64,000 bases of DNA from Sneathiella sp. HT1-7 (GCF_020731145.1 NZ_JAJFZN010000002.1:1-64000); one strand, 5' to 3'; shown: positions 8,724 through 17,876, numbered from the stretch's first letter. The notes: generated by a model from the letters alone, not told the origin. Numbers and translations are program-made.

Positions 8724-10542
8724 GATATTTAAAAGTCTTAGGCGCAGTTCTTTCGATGAATCGTTCCTCCCGCATTTTTGGATCTCTCGGGGCGCACCAC
8801 AGTACATGAGCCTCAAGCCAGCCTAGTTTTTCACAATAGGCGTTAACGTCATCCGGAAATCTTGTGCCAACAATTTGAACTTTTACTCCATTTCTTCCAA
8901 GAACGCGTGCCCAGACATTCGTTGCATCTGAGATTTGTTTGGACTGAAAATCTGGATTTATTCGAATATCTTTTTCGATATACATTTCAATTATCGGATA
9001 ATTTTTTGCGGCTTCGGCGGCGCGGGTGGTTATCCAAACCTGTTTGTTTTGCTTATACGCACCGCCTGCGCCAGCAAGAATACAAAGCATAAGTGACAGT
9101 ACGGCAACGCCTTGAAGGATTCGGATTAATATCAGGAACTTACCCTTGCCGACCAAATAGAGTGACGCAACGGCGAAAAGAACAACGCTGAGCCAGGTGA
9201 AGGGCACGTATCTGGCCCACCAGGATTCAGGGAAGAACATAGACATGAGTAGAAGCGCAAATGCGAAGGCTGCAAAGCTATCTCCCTTCCGTATGATCGA
9301 ATATGAGTTGCTTGAAAAGCTCGCAATTCTGCAGGCTGCATAAGCAAGTATGGAACTTATAAATGCCAGACTGAAAAAGGGCCCAAAACCGCCTCGACGC
9401 GTGTCAAAACGAAGAACTTTGAACTCATCAATTGAAAATGTGCCGGGGAACTTGAGATAAATCTGGGAATCGAAAGGATACGGCCAAAGCGTTTTGCCTG
9501 TTTCGGCAAATATTCCATAGAAAAACCCGACGGGCGCGGAAACGCCTTTTACGTTATTCGGGATATTATAGCTCATAATGTCCCTAACAGAAGGATAGAG
9601 CAGTGACAGATGGTCCTGAAGATTAGTTACATAGGGTTTGTAGCCGATAACAATAACCGCGAAAAAATACACAAGCATATATATCAATCCGCGGGACATG
9701 ATCCATTTGACGGCACGTGGAAGGCAATCCTTGAGACTGCCGTTCGCCACGAGGTGCATAAAAAATCCACCGATCACGATGAGAGGCGCATAATAAAGAT
9801 TCGCTGTTTTCGTGTTGATCAACAGGATGATACAGCTCATCACTCCCCATTTGGCGAGCTTGCTGGTGCCAAGCGCATCTATCATTAGAAAGAAAACAAG
9901 ACCGGAGCCAATCAGATAGAGAGGTGCATCCGTGTAATGTGTCATGACTTGCGTTAGAACAATGGGGCTCCCGATAACAAGGCCTGCCAGAAAAAGGGAT
10001 GTTAGCTTTTGGAATTTGGAAAGTTGCTCAGTGTAATGGTCCAGAAAAAAGCCATAGGATAGAACTGTAACAGTTGCCATTAGTCCGATTAGCAGGGACT
10101 GCCCCGATAGTATGAGGCCTGTAGTCGCGACGAGATAGGATTGTAGGGCCCAGTAACCGTTCGGGTAAGAATCAATCCATATATTGTTATGGGGAGTGGC
10201 GAGTGGGTTCCAACCCTCAGCCAGATCCCAAATAGCCGTTAAGTGATAGGCGTATTCATCATCTCCGGGAGAATAAAGCGGTGACGTCACGAAAGCCCAT
10301 AATGCCAGAAGAGCAATAAACCCAAGGATAGATATAAGCGCGGTTTTTGATGCGCGTGCGCCTTCTGCAAAATATGACAGGAGAACCGCTAATATCAAAG
10401 ATACTGCTATATCCACATATGGGGAGAGCATCGTTGTAATCGTAAGTCGATTGACAATCAGCAGAAGCGCTAAAAAAAAGAAAATTGATGAACCGCTGGC
10501 AATGGATATACGCGATTGCAAGCTATAACGATCATGTTGCAA
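8716..10542 (-). CDS. family X polytopic membrane protein, GT-C-like (copy X3)
   Basis: Third family X paralogue, with DDEYAYHLTAIWD, NIWIDSYPNGYW, INTKTANLYYAP, YKPYVTN, DTRRGGFGPFFSLAF, FPESWWARYVPFTWL and the C-terminal C-x12-C. No ATG precedes the conserved first helix except one at 10716, which would add 58 residues absent from the paralogues and overlap X4 by 67 bases. I prefer TTG 10542: GAGAGG lies nine bases upstream (10552-10557) and the resulting 608-aa protein aligns with its relatives from the N-terminus. The C-terminus carries about 20 extra basic residues beyond the C-x12-C pair. It follows X4 by 107 bases. Confidence 0.8.
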   Translation of the reverse strand: MQHDRYSLQSRISIASGSSIFFFLALLLIVNRLTITTMLSPYVDIAVSLILAVLLSYFAEGARASKTALISILGFIALLALWAFVTSPLYSPGDDEYAYHLTAIWDLAEGWNPLATPHNNIWIDSYPNGYWALQSYLVATTGLILSGQSLLIGLMATVTVLSYGFFLDHYTEQLSKFQKLTSLFLAGLVIGSPIVLTQVMTHYTDAPLYLIGSGLVFFLMIDALGTSKLAKWGVMSCIILLINTKTANLYYAPLIVIGGFFMHLVANGSLKDCLPRAVKWIMSRGLIYMLVYFFAVIVIGYKPYVTNLQDHLSLLYPSVRDIMSYNIPNNVKGVSAPVGFFYGIFAETGKTLWPYPFDSQIYLKFPGTFSIDEFKVLRFDTRRGGFGPFFSLAFISSILAYAACRIASFSSNSYSIIRKGDSFAAFAFALLLMSMFFPESWWARYVPFTWLSVVLFAVASLYLVGKGKFLILIRILQGVAVLSLMLCILAGAGGAYKQNKQVWITTRAAEAAKNYPIIEMYIEKDIRINPDFQSKQISDATNVWARVLGRNGVKVQIVGTRFPDDVNAYCEKLGWLEAHVLWCAPRDPKMREERFIERTAPKTFKYPN

Positions 10543-10649
10543 TTTCAGTGCCCTCTCGGTTGCAACTATTAAGGAATTTAGCGTTGAGAAAATTATCGTG
10601 ACTATCGTATTTTTGCAAATATGGTTAAGGATGTCATCATCGGGGATGC

Positions 10650-12389
10650 CTATTCTTCGTAATTTTTGGGAATACACCAGAGGACGGCACCGAAAAAGTA
10701 TCCGGCTTGGAGACATGTCTCTTCGTCAAATACCTTGGTAATCTTTGTGTTGATGCCTTCCCTTTCCAGTATTTCTGCGTAAACCGTCGCCGCATCAGAC
10801 TGCGATTTAGACTGATAATCAGAGAATTTACGCACCTCCTCTATGAGGGTCAGTTCAACAACAGGCGCCATCTTCATCTGGTCAAGCGGCGCAAATCTTT
10901 CATACGTTTGTTTATGCTGACGCGCGGCGCCCAAAGTTGCCGACAATATGCAGCCTAACAGGGAAATTACGGTAATTGTCACAGTAATCTGCGTAAAGAA
11001 CCTGCATTTCCCTTTCAATTCAATAACCATCGGAGTAATCGCAAGAAAGATTGGGGTGAGCCAAAGAAACGGTACATATCTGGCCCACCATGGCTCCGGA
11101 AAGAAGATAGACACTGCTAGCATTGCAAACCCAAGAAGCGCGATGCCTCCGCTCTGCAATTGCTGTAACGTCATCTCTTGTCGATACACCGCAATGCGAC
11201 TTGCGAAGAAGGCGAAGAAGGAGGCAATCAAGGCCAGACTGAATAAGGGGCCAAAGCCGCCCCGACGTGTATCAAAATCGGGCGCCTTAAATTCTGCTAG
11301 CGTGAAAGTGCCGGGAATTTTCAGGCTTATTGGAGCTTCAACCGGAATGCCGTATCGATTATGCTCTGTTCGTGCGAAGAGACCGATAAAAAACTTTTCA
11401 GGAGCTGACATCGGATCTTGTACATTCATGGGCGTATTTTTATTCATTATCTCCGCAGAGGGAGGATAGAATAAATCACCATGATCCAGAATATTGGTGA
11501 CATAGGGCTTATAGCCTATCACCAAAATCCCGAAGACCCCTGCCAAACCATAATAAATGCCTCTCTTTCCTATCCAATGGATGACGCGTTGTATTATTCC
11601 GTTAGGTCCTCGTTGGACAAACAAGTCCATAAGAAAGCCACTGAAAAGAATAAGCGGTGTGAAATAGAGGGCGCTGGTCTTTATATTTAGCAATAAAATG
11701 ACGCAGGCTATGGCGCCGATCCATGCCATTCGACCTCGCGAAACTACATCCGAGATAAGGAAGAGTACAAGTGAAGCGCCAACCGTATATAGTGGCGCAT
11801 CAACATAATGGGTTTGTATTTGCGTCAGGAGTATGGGGTTGGCGACAACGATGGCTGAAAACAGAATGGCTGGCCAAACCTTGAACCGTGACCACGTGCC
11901 TGAGAAATTTACATAGAAGAAGGTGAAAGCTTGTAATCCTAACACTGCCATCAACCCGATCAGCAGCGCTTGTCCCGCCATTGGCAATCCCGTTATGGAT
12001 ACGAGATACGATTGCAGCGCCCAATAGCCTGTTGGATAGGAATCAACCCAAATGTTGTTATTTGGTGTCAAAAAGGGATGCCATCCATTCGCCAAATCCC
12101 AAATGGCGGTGATGTGATAAACATATCCGTCATGACCTGCTGGGTAGAAGGGTTGGGTTCCATATGCCCACGCGGCCAGAATAATAAAAAAACTACCAAT
12201 TGCCAGAAGGGCGGAAAGCAGAGCTTTCCTGCCGCCGAGACCGATTACCGCTGGGCAAGTAATTCCTAAGGCAAGGCCAACCTGAATAAGATGTGGGATA
12301 ATACCGTAGATATCAGCCCTACTGATGGAGAGGAGAACAGCAAGAAAAATAAAAATTGAGGCAGCGGCCGAATTGACGTTTTTCATCAT
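10650..12389 (-). CDS. family X polytopic membrane protein, GT-C-like (copy X4)
   Basis: Fourth family X paralogue, 579 aa. Landmarks are GHDGYVYHITAIWD, NIWVDSYPTGYW, LNIKTSALYFTP (where the other copies have V/I-NTKTA), YKPYVTN, DTRRGGFGPLFSLAL, FPEPWWARYVPFLWL and the C-terminal C-x12-C. Two adjacent ATG codons offer starts at 12389 and 12386, with GGGAA upstream. It heads the second leftward pair (X4-X3). The 185 bases between it and the DMT transporter hold an imperfect hairpin TCCGGTTT/AAACCGGA (12431-12460) and nothing else I can identify. Confidence 0.85.
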   Translation of the reverse strand: MMKNVNSAAASIFIFLAVLLSISRADIYGIIPHLIQVGLALGITCPAVIGLGGRKALLSALLAIGSFFIILAAWAYGTQPFYPAGHDGYVYHITAIWDLANGWHPFLTPNNNIWVDSYPTGYWALQSYLVSITGLPMAGQALLIGLMAVLGLQAFTFFYVNFSGTWSRFKVWPAILFSAIVVANPILLTQIQTHYVDAPLYTVGASLVLFLISDVVSRGRMAWIGAIACVILLLNIKTSALYFTPLILFSGFLMDLFVQRGPNGIIQRVIHWIGKRGIYYGLAGVFGILVIGYKPYVTNILDHGDLFYPPSAEIMNKNTPMNVQDPMSAPEKFFIGLFARTEHNRYGIPVEAPISLKIPGTFTLAEFKAPDFDTRRGGFGPLFSLALIASFFAFFASRIAVYRQEMTLQQLQSGGIALLGFAMLAVSIFFPEPWWARYVPFLWLTPIFLAITPMVIELKGKCRFFTQITVTITVISLLGCILSATLGAARQHKQTYERFAPLDQMKMAPVVELTLIEEVRKFSDYQSKSQSDAATVYAEILEREGINTKITKVFDEETCLQAGYFFGAVLWCIPKNYEE

Positions 12390-12574
12390 TCGTGACGTTC
12401 CCGTTTTAATCAGTACTCAGACAGCATTTTTCCGGTTTGGCATCAGACCTATAAACCGGATCATGGCTGCCGAACTCAAACCGATCTATGCTGCGTAACA
12501 CAAATTCCGCCATAAACCAACTTTCACACAATTTCCGTTATAATAACAATATGCAGCATTTATTATAACAGACA

Positions 12575-13471
12575 TCAAGACTGAACATCGTTGCTTTCCT
12601 TGCGCCATAGGGAGACGACGAGACCGGCAATCACCAGGGCTGTTCCAATCAAATCCTGAACAGAGAGAGGCTGAGCAATAAACAGGGCGCCCAGGATCGC
12701 AGCGGTGATCGGACTGAGGCCTAGGAATACGGTCACGTTCGATGGCGGGATATGGGCCAACGCATAAAGCCAGCAGAAATAACCCACGGCGCTCGAGAAA
12801 CCGATAAACAACAGAACAAACCATATGGTCGTTGAAAAGCCAGAGACGGCTTCGATCATGCCCTCCATTAGGGCGAGGCCAAACAGAAATAGAACCGCAC
12901 ATCCCATTGCCATGGAGCTGATCTGCAATGTCGGGTAGCGCGGCATGTAGGCGCTATAGAGGACGGAGCAAAGCGCCCCTATGAATGCGCTTAAGAATGC
13001 GGCGCCGATGCCGAACCACTCCATCGTATCTAAATCATCTACGAAAGCGGTTGTACCAACAGCAAATCCAACACCGATTATAGTCAGTATAATTCCCGTG
13101 AGCTTGCGGTAGGTAAAACTCTCGCGCCCGAGGAGAATGGCAATGGCCATGGTGAGGAGAGGGAGGCTGGCAAATATTAGAACGGCTAGGCCGGCAGCAA
13201 TATAGATGACTGAGAAATTTAGCAGGATGATCAAAATGGCAAACTGAAAAATGCCAAAAAGAAGAATTGCCAGAAAATCGCGCGGCGCTACAGGGCTCCA
13301 ACGAATACGAAGTGCGAGCGGGAGTAACAACAAGACTCCGATCAGATATCGGATGAAGGCTATTGTAATCGGGCCGATCTCACCGACAATTGATCCTGTT
13401 GCCACAGTTGCGGCACCAACAACGACACCACTCGTAGCAGCAGCGAGCAGCGCCAAGTTTACACGATTCAT
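12575..13471 (-). CDS. EamA/DMT-family transporter
   Basis: A 298-aa protein with ten hydrophobic helices in two homologous halves, as in drug/metabolite transporters of the EamA type. The second half contains GFSSAVGYFCWLYALAHI and LSPITAAILGALFI, typical of this family. The ATG at 13471 overlaps the stop of the upstream MarR-GNAT gene in an ATGA junction, which supports translational coupling; a TTG five codons earlier is the alternative. Efflux of a small amphipathic metabolite or drug under control of the adjacent MarR protein is the likely role. The substrate cannot be predicted. Confidence 0.88.
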   Translation of the reverse strand: MNRVNLALLAAATSGVVVGAATVATGSIVGEIGPITIAFIRYLIGVLLLLPLALRIRWSPVAPRDFLAILLFGIFQFAILIILLNFSVIYIAAGLAVLIFASLPLLTMAIAILLGRESFTYRKLTGIILTIIGVGFAVGTTAFVDDLDTMEWFGIGAAFLSAFIGALCSVLYSAYMPRYPTLQISSMAMGCAVLFLFGLALMEGMIEAVSGFSTTIWFVLLFIGFSSAVGYFCWLYALAHIPPSNVTVFLGLSPITAAILGALFIAQPLSVQDLIGTALVIAGLVVSLWRKESNDVQS

Positions 13472-14391
13472 AACTTCAAATCCCAAACCTGACCCACAAG
13501 ATCCTGCCCGAAGCTATGGTGAGGCTCTTCTTCAACCATTTCAAATCCAGCCTCTTCATACAGATGTATAGCGGCATGAAGGGTGCTGTTAGTCCAAAGG
13601 GTCAGCTTTTCATAATGTTTGTGGTTGGCAAAGCGAATACATTCGTCAATTAGCTTACGCCCAACACCGAGGCCTCGTGCCGTCGGTTCGACATAGAGTA
13701 GGCGCAGCTGTGCTGTTGTAGTGGTTTTCTTTACAAGAAATACAGAACCCAGGACTTCATCATTTCTCTCTGCGATCCAGCAATGCTCAAATTGTGGGTC
13801 AAAATTTGTCAGGAATTCTCCGGCGACTTGGGCGACCAGAGCCTCGAAACTGGAATCGAAGCCATACTCTCGCGCGTAGAGAACGGCATGGCGGTGGATG
13901 ACCCAGCCAATATCGCCGGGACGATGACTGCGGATAATGACGGGGTCAGATTTGCCGTCCACCGGATCAAGTGTTGAGGCAATATAGTTCATCGCCGCAA
14001 GCAACCGGATTTGTGTGGCATCAGAGAGCGAGGAGAGGATTGTTTCCACTTCATCGCGGGACGCTTTGATGAAAGGTTTAAAAGCGCGCCTTCCTTGTTG
14101 AGTGAAGGTGAGAACCCGCTGCCGTCCATCTGTCTCACTTTTCTCTGTCTTGAGCAAGCCTTCTGACTTGAACTTCTTGAGGAGACGGCTGAGGTAGGCG
14201 GGGTCAAGCGACAGACTTTTTGAGAGGTCCCCCGCCGTCAGATTCTCGCCTGCGTATAGTTCATAGAGCACCCGCATCTCCGTAAGGGAAAACCGGCTGT
14301 TCAATAACCCTTCATTTAGAGCGCCGACATGCTTGGTGTAGAACCTGTTGAACTTTCTGACCGCGTCGATGTGCTTTACAGAGACAGACAT
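13468..14391 (-). CDS. MarR-type regulator fused to GNAT acetyltransferase
   Basis: A 307-aa fusion. Residues 1 to about 145 form a MarR winged helix (FSLTEMRVLYEL, LSLDPAYLSRLLKKFKSEGL, RQRVLTFTQQGRRAF). The remainder is a GNAT fold with the acetyl-CoA loop RGLGVGRKLID and the C-terminal helix LYEEAGFEMV. Such MarR-GNAT fusions are known in proteobacteria. It is coupled to the DMT transporter by a 4-base overlap, suggesting a resistance or detoxification pair in which the same protein senses and may acetylate a compound. A palindrome just upstream is a probable autoregulatory operator. Confidence 0.9.
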   Translation of the reverse strand: MSVSVKHIDAVRKFNRFYTKHVGALNEGLLNSRFSLTEMRVLYELYAGENLTAGDLSKSLSLDPAYLSRLLKKFKSEGLLKTEKSETDGRQRVLTFTQQGRRAFKPFIKASRDEVETILSSLSDATQIRLLAAMNYIASTLDPVDGKSDPVIIRSHRPGDIGWVIHRHAVLYAREYGFDSSFEALVAQVAGEFLTNFDPQFEHCWIAERNDEVLGSVFLVKKTTTTAQLRLLYVEPTARGLGVGRKLIDECIRFANHKHYEKLTLWTNSTLHAAIHLYEEAGFEMVEEEPHHSFGQDLVGQVWDLKL

Positions 14392-14404
14392 AAGAATCCT
14401 CCTA

Positions 14405-14428
14405 TTTTATTGTCATGTGACAACAAAA
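14405..14428. promoter_or_regulatory. palindromic operator upstream of MarR-GNAT gene
   Basis: TTGTCATGTGACAA (14410-14423) is a perfect 14-base palindrome, extended by TTTT/AAAA flanks into a near-palindrome of about 24 bases. It starts 14 bases before the MarR-GNAT start codon. MarR proteins bind palindromes of this size overlapping their own promoters, so autorepression is likely, but this is inference. Confidence 0.55.
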
Positions 14429-14462
14429 TAATGGACTTTGTCAACTAAATTGGTTGTGATTT

Positions 14463-15359
14463 TTAATCAGCTAGCACGAACGGTGTCAGGCTTTCACGAA
14501 ACTGTGCGATGAACTCCTGCATCAAAAGCGAGCGAGGATGATACTTCGGATAGAGTATATCGAGGCGGAATGGTAGTTGCGGCTCAAAGGGCCGGGTGAC
14601 CAGCCCACGCCCAACATATTCTGCGGCATCAATTGAGCTGACGATGGCGATCCCCACCTCCTGTTCTGCCAGTAAGCAGGCCGTCGCAAACTGGCGCACT
14701 TCGACGCGATGGTCCAAAACGGCGCCCGACGTATCAAATGCTGCTTTTACAGCATGATAAAAGCGATTTTGCCGATCCTGAATGATCATTGGAAGGCCGT
14801 CGAGGTCCTTAGCTGTTATGACTTGCTGACCGGCGAGAGGATGGCGACTTGAAAGTGCGCATACGGTCCGAATATTTACCGATTCATGATTGACGGCGCT
14901 ATGCCCCTCAAATTCATCAGCAATTCCGATATCATATTGCTGAGCCGCGATCCATTCACGAACTCTTGCAGAACTTCGTGTTTGAATTGACATCGTGACA
15001 TCCGGCCGATCGGCCAGAAATTCTGAGACAACTCGCGGCAATAGGGATGTTGCGAAACCGGGTAAGCAGGCAATTCGCAAATGTCCCGCCTTTTGATTGC
15101 GAATATCTGCTGCAAGCTGTGCAACATGATCTAGGTTGGCAATTGCCCGATCGACCTCGCTATATAAAAATTCGGCCTCTGATGTGGGATGAAGGCGCCC
15201 CTGACGCCGATCGAAAAGAGGAATTTTGAGAGATTTTTCAAGGCTGCTGATCAACCGGCTGACGGCCGGCTGAGAGACATTGAGAATACTGGCCGCGGGC
15301 GTTACGCCTCCGGCGATCATGACAGCTCTGAAGGCCTCCAATTGTCGTAACCGATTCAT
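14463..15359 (-). CDS. LysR-family transcriptional regulator
   Basis: A 298-aa LysR-type regulator. The N-terminal helix-turn-helix reads LEAFRAVMIAGGVTPAA, then SQPAVSRLISSLEKSL and LFDRRQGRLHPT; a periplasmic-binding-like effector domain follows. I start it at ATG 15359, which has GGAGG upstream and gives the usual family length. A longer version starting at 15428 would read through a perfect LysR-type palindrome (15388-15406). It is divergent from the ugp operon, so it could regulate ugp, itself or the downstream MarR/DMT pair; the sequence does not decide. Confidence 0.9.
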   Translation of the reverse strand: MNRLRQLEAFRAVMIAGGVTPAASILNVSQPAVSRLISSLEKSLKIPLFDRRQGRLHPTSEAEFLYSEVDRAIANLDHVAQLAADIRNQKAGHLRIACLPGFATSLLPRVVSEFLADRPDVTMSIQTRSSARVREWIAAQQYDIGIADEFEGHSAVNHESVNIRTVCALSSRHPLAGQQVITAKDLDGLPMIIQDRQNRFYHAVKAAFDTSGAVLDHRVEVRQFATACLLAEQEVGIAIVSSIDAAEYVGRGLVTRPFEPQLPFRLDILYPKYHPRSLLMQEFIAQFRESLTPFVLAD

Positions 15360-15387
15360 TCCGAAAGATGCCTCCCCAAGACCTATT

Positions 15388-15406
15388 CCATAACACAATG
15401 TTATGG
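15388..15406. promoter_or_regulatory. LysR-type palindromic operator
   Basis: CCATAACA-CAA-TGTTATGG is a perfect 8-bp inverted repeat. Its core ATAAC-N5-GTTAT fits the T-N11-A rule for LysR binding. It lies 28 bases upstream of the chosen LysR start codon, the usual place for autoregulation. Confidence 0.65.
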
Positions 15407-15468
15407 AGTTATTCGAATAGATTATCACTAACCCCGCAAAATGTGGAATCTCGAATTAGTTTGTTAGG

Positions 15469-15486
15469 CTGTCATTAAACCGTAAT
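15469..15486 (+). promoter_or_regulatory. candidate PHO box upstream of ugpB
   Basis: CTGTCAT-TAAA-CCGTAAT matches the two-repeat PhoB site (CTGTCAT, four bases, CTGTCAT) with 7/7 and 5/7 bases. A TATACT -10-like element follows at 15506-15511. It lies 120 bases before ugpB, and ugp operons are classic PhoB targets. Confidence 0.6.
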
Positions 15487-15605
15487 TGAAGGTCGGGCAA
15501 ATACCTATACTCTGTCAGGAGGGGACGGGTTGCCTCCGACAGAAAGAAATTAGATTCGGGCATCGCATACCGTGATGTTTTATAATCAACCTATAGGGAA
15601 ACATT

Positions 15606-16922
15606 ATGTCTATATTCAAAAAACTAGTTCTACCGGCGGCTTTGGCTGCCTTCATGAGCGGAACCGGCGTTGCGTCGGCGGTTACTGAAATTCAGTGGTG
15701 GCACGCGATGGGTGGCACCAACGGGGAGCGTGTCAATAAAATTGCGGAAGATTTCAACGCGACGCAGTCAGACTATAAAGTCGTTCCGACATTCAAGGGC
15801 AATTACACGGAAACAATGACGGCGGCAATCGCAGCATTCCGCGCGAAGAAGCAGCCTCATATTGTTCAGGTTTTCGAAGTTGGCACAGCGACGATGATGG
15901 CCGCCGAGGGCGCCGTTTATCCTGTTGAGCAGATGATGAAAGATGCGGGCGAACCGTTTGACAAGTCGGACTACCTGCCTGCCGTGATCAGCTATTATCA
16001 GACATCAGAGGGTGAACTGCTATCCATGCCGTTCAACAGCTCCACGCCTGTTCTGTGGTATAATAAAGACGCCCTTGATAAAGCAGGCGTATCCAAGGTT
16101 CCGGCAACTTGGCCGGAAATGAAAGAAGCTTCCGAAAAGTTGGTTGCCGCAGGATATAAATGTGGTTTTTCATTCGGATGGCAGTCATGGGTTATGGTTG
16201 AAAATTTTAGCGCCTGGCACAATATCCCGATGGGCACCGAAGAAAACGGCTTCAAGAGCACGAAAACGATTTTCGAATTTGACAACGATATTGTCAAAAC
16301 TCACATGAAAAATCTTCAGGATTGGCATAAATCCAATCTCTTCACATATGGTGGACGCCGCGGCGACAGCCTGCCGATGTTCACGAACGGTGAATGTGGC
16401 ATGTGGATGAATTCCTCTGCATATTACGGCTCTATGAAGAGCCAGGCAAAGTTTAACTTCGGTCAGTCCATGTTGCCATACTATCCGAATGTGATCGACA
16501 AGCCTCAGAACTCTATCATTGGCGGCGCCACTCTTTGGGTTCTGCGTGGTAAAGAAAATGACGACTATAAGGGGGTTTCAAAATTCATGACCTACCTGTC
16601 GTCTCCGGAAGTTCAGGCATGGTGGCATCAGGAAACGGGCTATGTTCCGATTACTACTGCTGCTTATGAACTCTCCAAGAAGCAGGGCTTTTACGAGTCT
16701 AACCCGGGTACGGATACGGCCATTAAGCAGCTAAGCCTGAATACGCCAACGCCGAATTCCCGTGGTATCCGCTTCGGTAACTTTGTGCAGATCCGTGACG
16801 TTATCAATGAAGAGATGGAAGCGATCTGGAACGGATCCAAAACTGCGGAACAGGGCATGGATGATGCTGCCAAGCGTGGCGACGTTCTCCTTCGTAAGTT
16901 CGAAGAAGCGAACGGGTCGTAA
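15606..16922 (+). CDS. ugpB: UgpB-like sn-glycerol-3-phosphate-binding periplasmic protein
   Basis: A 438-aa extracellular solute-binding protein with a Sec signal peptide (cleavage near VASA, residue 25). The mature start TEIQWWHAMGG and the segments QVFEVGTATMMAA, LLSMPFNSSTPVLWYNKDA, GECGMWMNSSAYYG and NSIIGGATLWV are characteristic of UgpB. AGGGAAA precedes the ATG. It is the first gene of the complete ugpBAEC cassette and delivers glycerol-3-phosphate or glycerophosphodiesters to the permease. Expression is expected to rise under phosphate limitation through the upstream PHO-like box. Confidence 0.94.
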   Translation: MSIFKKLVLPAALAAFMSGTGVASAVTEIQWWHAMGGTNGERVNKIAEDFNATQSDYKVVPTFKGNYTETMTAAIAAFRAKKQPHIVQVFEVGTATMMAAEGAVYPVEQMMKDAGEPFDKSDYLPAVISYYQTSEGELLSMPFNSSTPVLWYNKDALDKAGVSKVPATWPEMKEASEKLVAAGYKCGFSFGWQSWVMVENFSAWHNIPMGTEENGFKSTKTIFEFDNDIVKTHMKNLQDWHKSNLFTYGGRRGDSLPMFTNGECGMWMNSSAYYGSMKSQAKFNFGQSMLPYYPNVIDKPQNSIIGGATLWVLRGKENDDYKGVSKFMTYLSSPEVQAWWHQETGYVPITTAAYELSKKQGFYESNPGTDTAIKQLSLNTPTPNSRGIRFGNFVQIRDVINEEMEAIWNGSKTAEQGMDDAAKRGDVLLRKFEEANGS

Positions 16923-16994
16923 CGTTTGATTTTCTGATGTCGACCGCCGCAGCGCAGATGTGCTGCGGCGGCGCATTCAGAGAGGTTTTCGCTG

Positions 16995-17876
16995 ATGTTA
17001 AAGAATGTACATTTTGGGCCATCCGTGCTGCCCTTTCTACTGGTTCTGCCGCAGATTATCGTCACCCTTGTCTTTTTTATCTGGCCAGCTAGTCAGGCGC
17101 TCTATCAATCCTTGCTGTTGGAAGATGCGTTCGGACTGAAAACGGAATTTGTTTGGTTCAGGAATTTTGAGGATCTATTGAGCGATCCGCTCTACTGGGA
17201 TTCCTTTAAAATAACGATTGTTTTTTCCTTTCTTGTTGCCTTTCTTTCCATGTCCTTCGCGCTAATTCTCGCCCTTTTTGCAGATCGTGTCATAAAAGGC
17301 TCGGGCGCCTATAGAACACTTCTGATTTGGCCCTACGCCGTTGCGCCGGTAACTGCTGGCGCGTTGTGGGTCTTCATGTTTAATCCGACTTTGGGTATCG
17401 TAAGTTATGCCCTTTCGGCACTTGGCTATGAATGGAACCACCAGTTGAATGGCGGGGAGGCCATGGCGCTGGTGGTCATGGCGTCTGCATGGAAGCAGGT
17501 TGCTTATAATTTCCTTTTCTTCCTAGCAGGACTGCAATCAATACCAAAATCACTGATCGAAGCCGCCGCAATTGACGGCGCAGGCCCGATGCGCAGGACA
17601 ATCGATATTGTCTTGCCGCTGTTGTCGCCAACGACGTTCTTCTTGCTTGTCATCAATATTGTCTATGCTTTCTTTGAAACATTTGGCGTTATCCATGTCG
17701 TGACTGCTGGCGGACCAGCGGGCGCGACAAATATTTTGGTCTATAAGGTATTTAATGACGGTTTCGTGGGGCTTGACCTTGGTGGATCTGCTGCGCAGTC
17801 GGTTATTCTTATGATTATGGTAATTGCCCTGACGGTCGTTCAGTTCAAGTATGTTGAGAAACGGGTGGATTACTAA
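16995..17876 (+). CDS. ugpA: UgpA-like ABC permease
   Basis: A 293-aa inner-membrane permease of the MalF/UgpA type with six helices. The cytoplasmic EAA loop reads [22 protein letters not shown] and couples to the ATPase. GAGAGG lies nine bases before the ATG. The stop TAA overlaps the ugpE ATG by one base. With UgpE it forms the transmembrane channel of the glycerol-3-phosphate importer. Confidence 0.94.
   Translation: MLKNVHFGPSVLPFLLVLPQIIVTLVFFIWPASQALYQSLLLEDAFGLKTEFVWFRNFEDLLSDPLYWDSFKITIVFSFLVAFLSMSFALILALFADRVIKGSGAYRTLLIWPYAVAPVTAGALWVFMFNPTLGIVSYALSALGYEWNHQLNGGEAMALVVMASAWKQVAYNFLFFLAGLQSIPKSLIEAAAIDGAGPMRRTIDIVLPLLSPTTFFLLVINIVYAFFETFGVIHVVTAGGPAGATNILVYKVFNDGFVGLDLGGSAAQSVILMIMVIALTVVQFKYVEKRVDY

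Noticed and set aside
12431-12460. Terminator between X4 and the DMT gene
   Set aside because: The TCCGGTTT/AAACCGGA hairpin has a 14-base loop and no T-run, so I note it only under X4.
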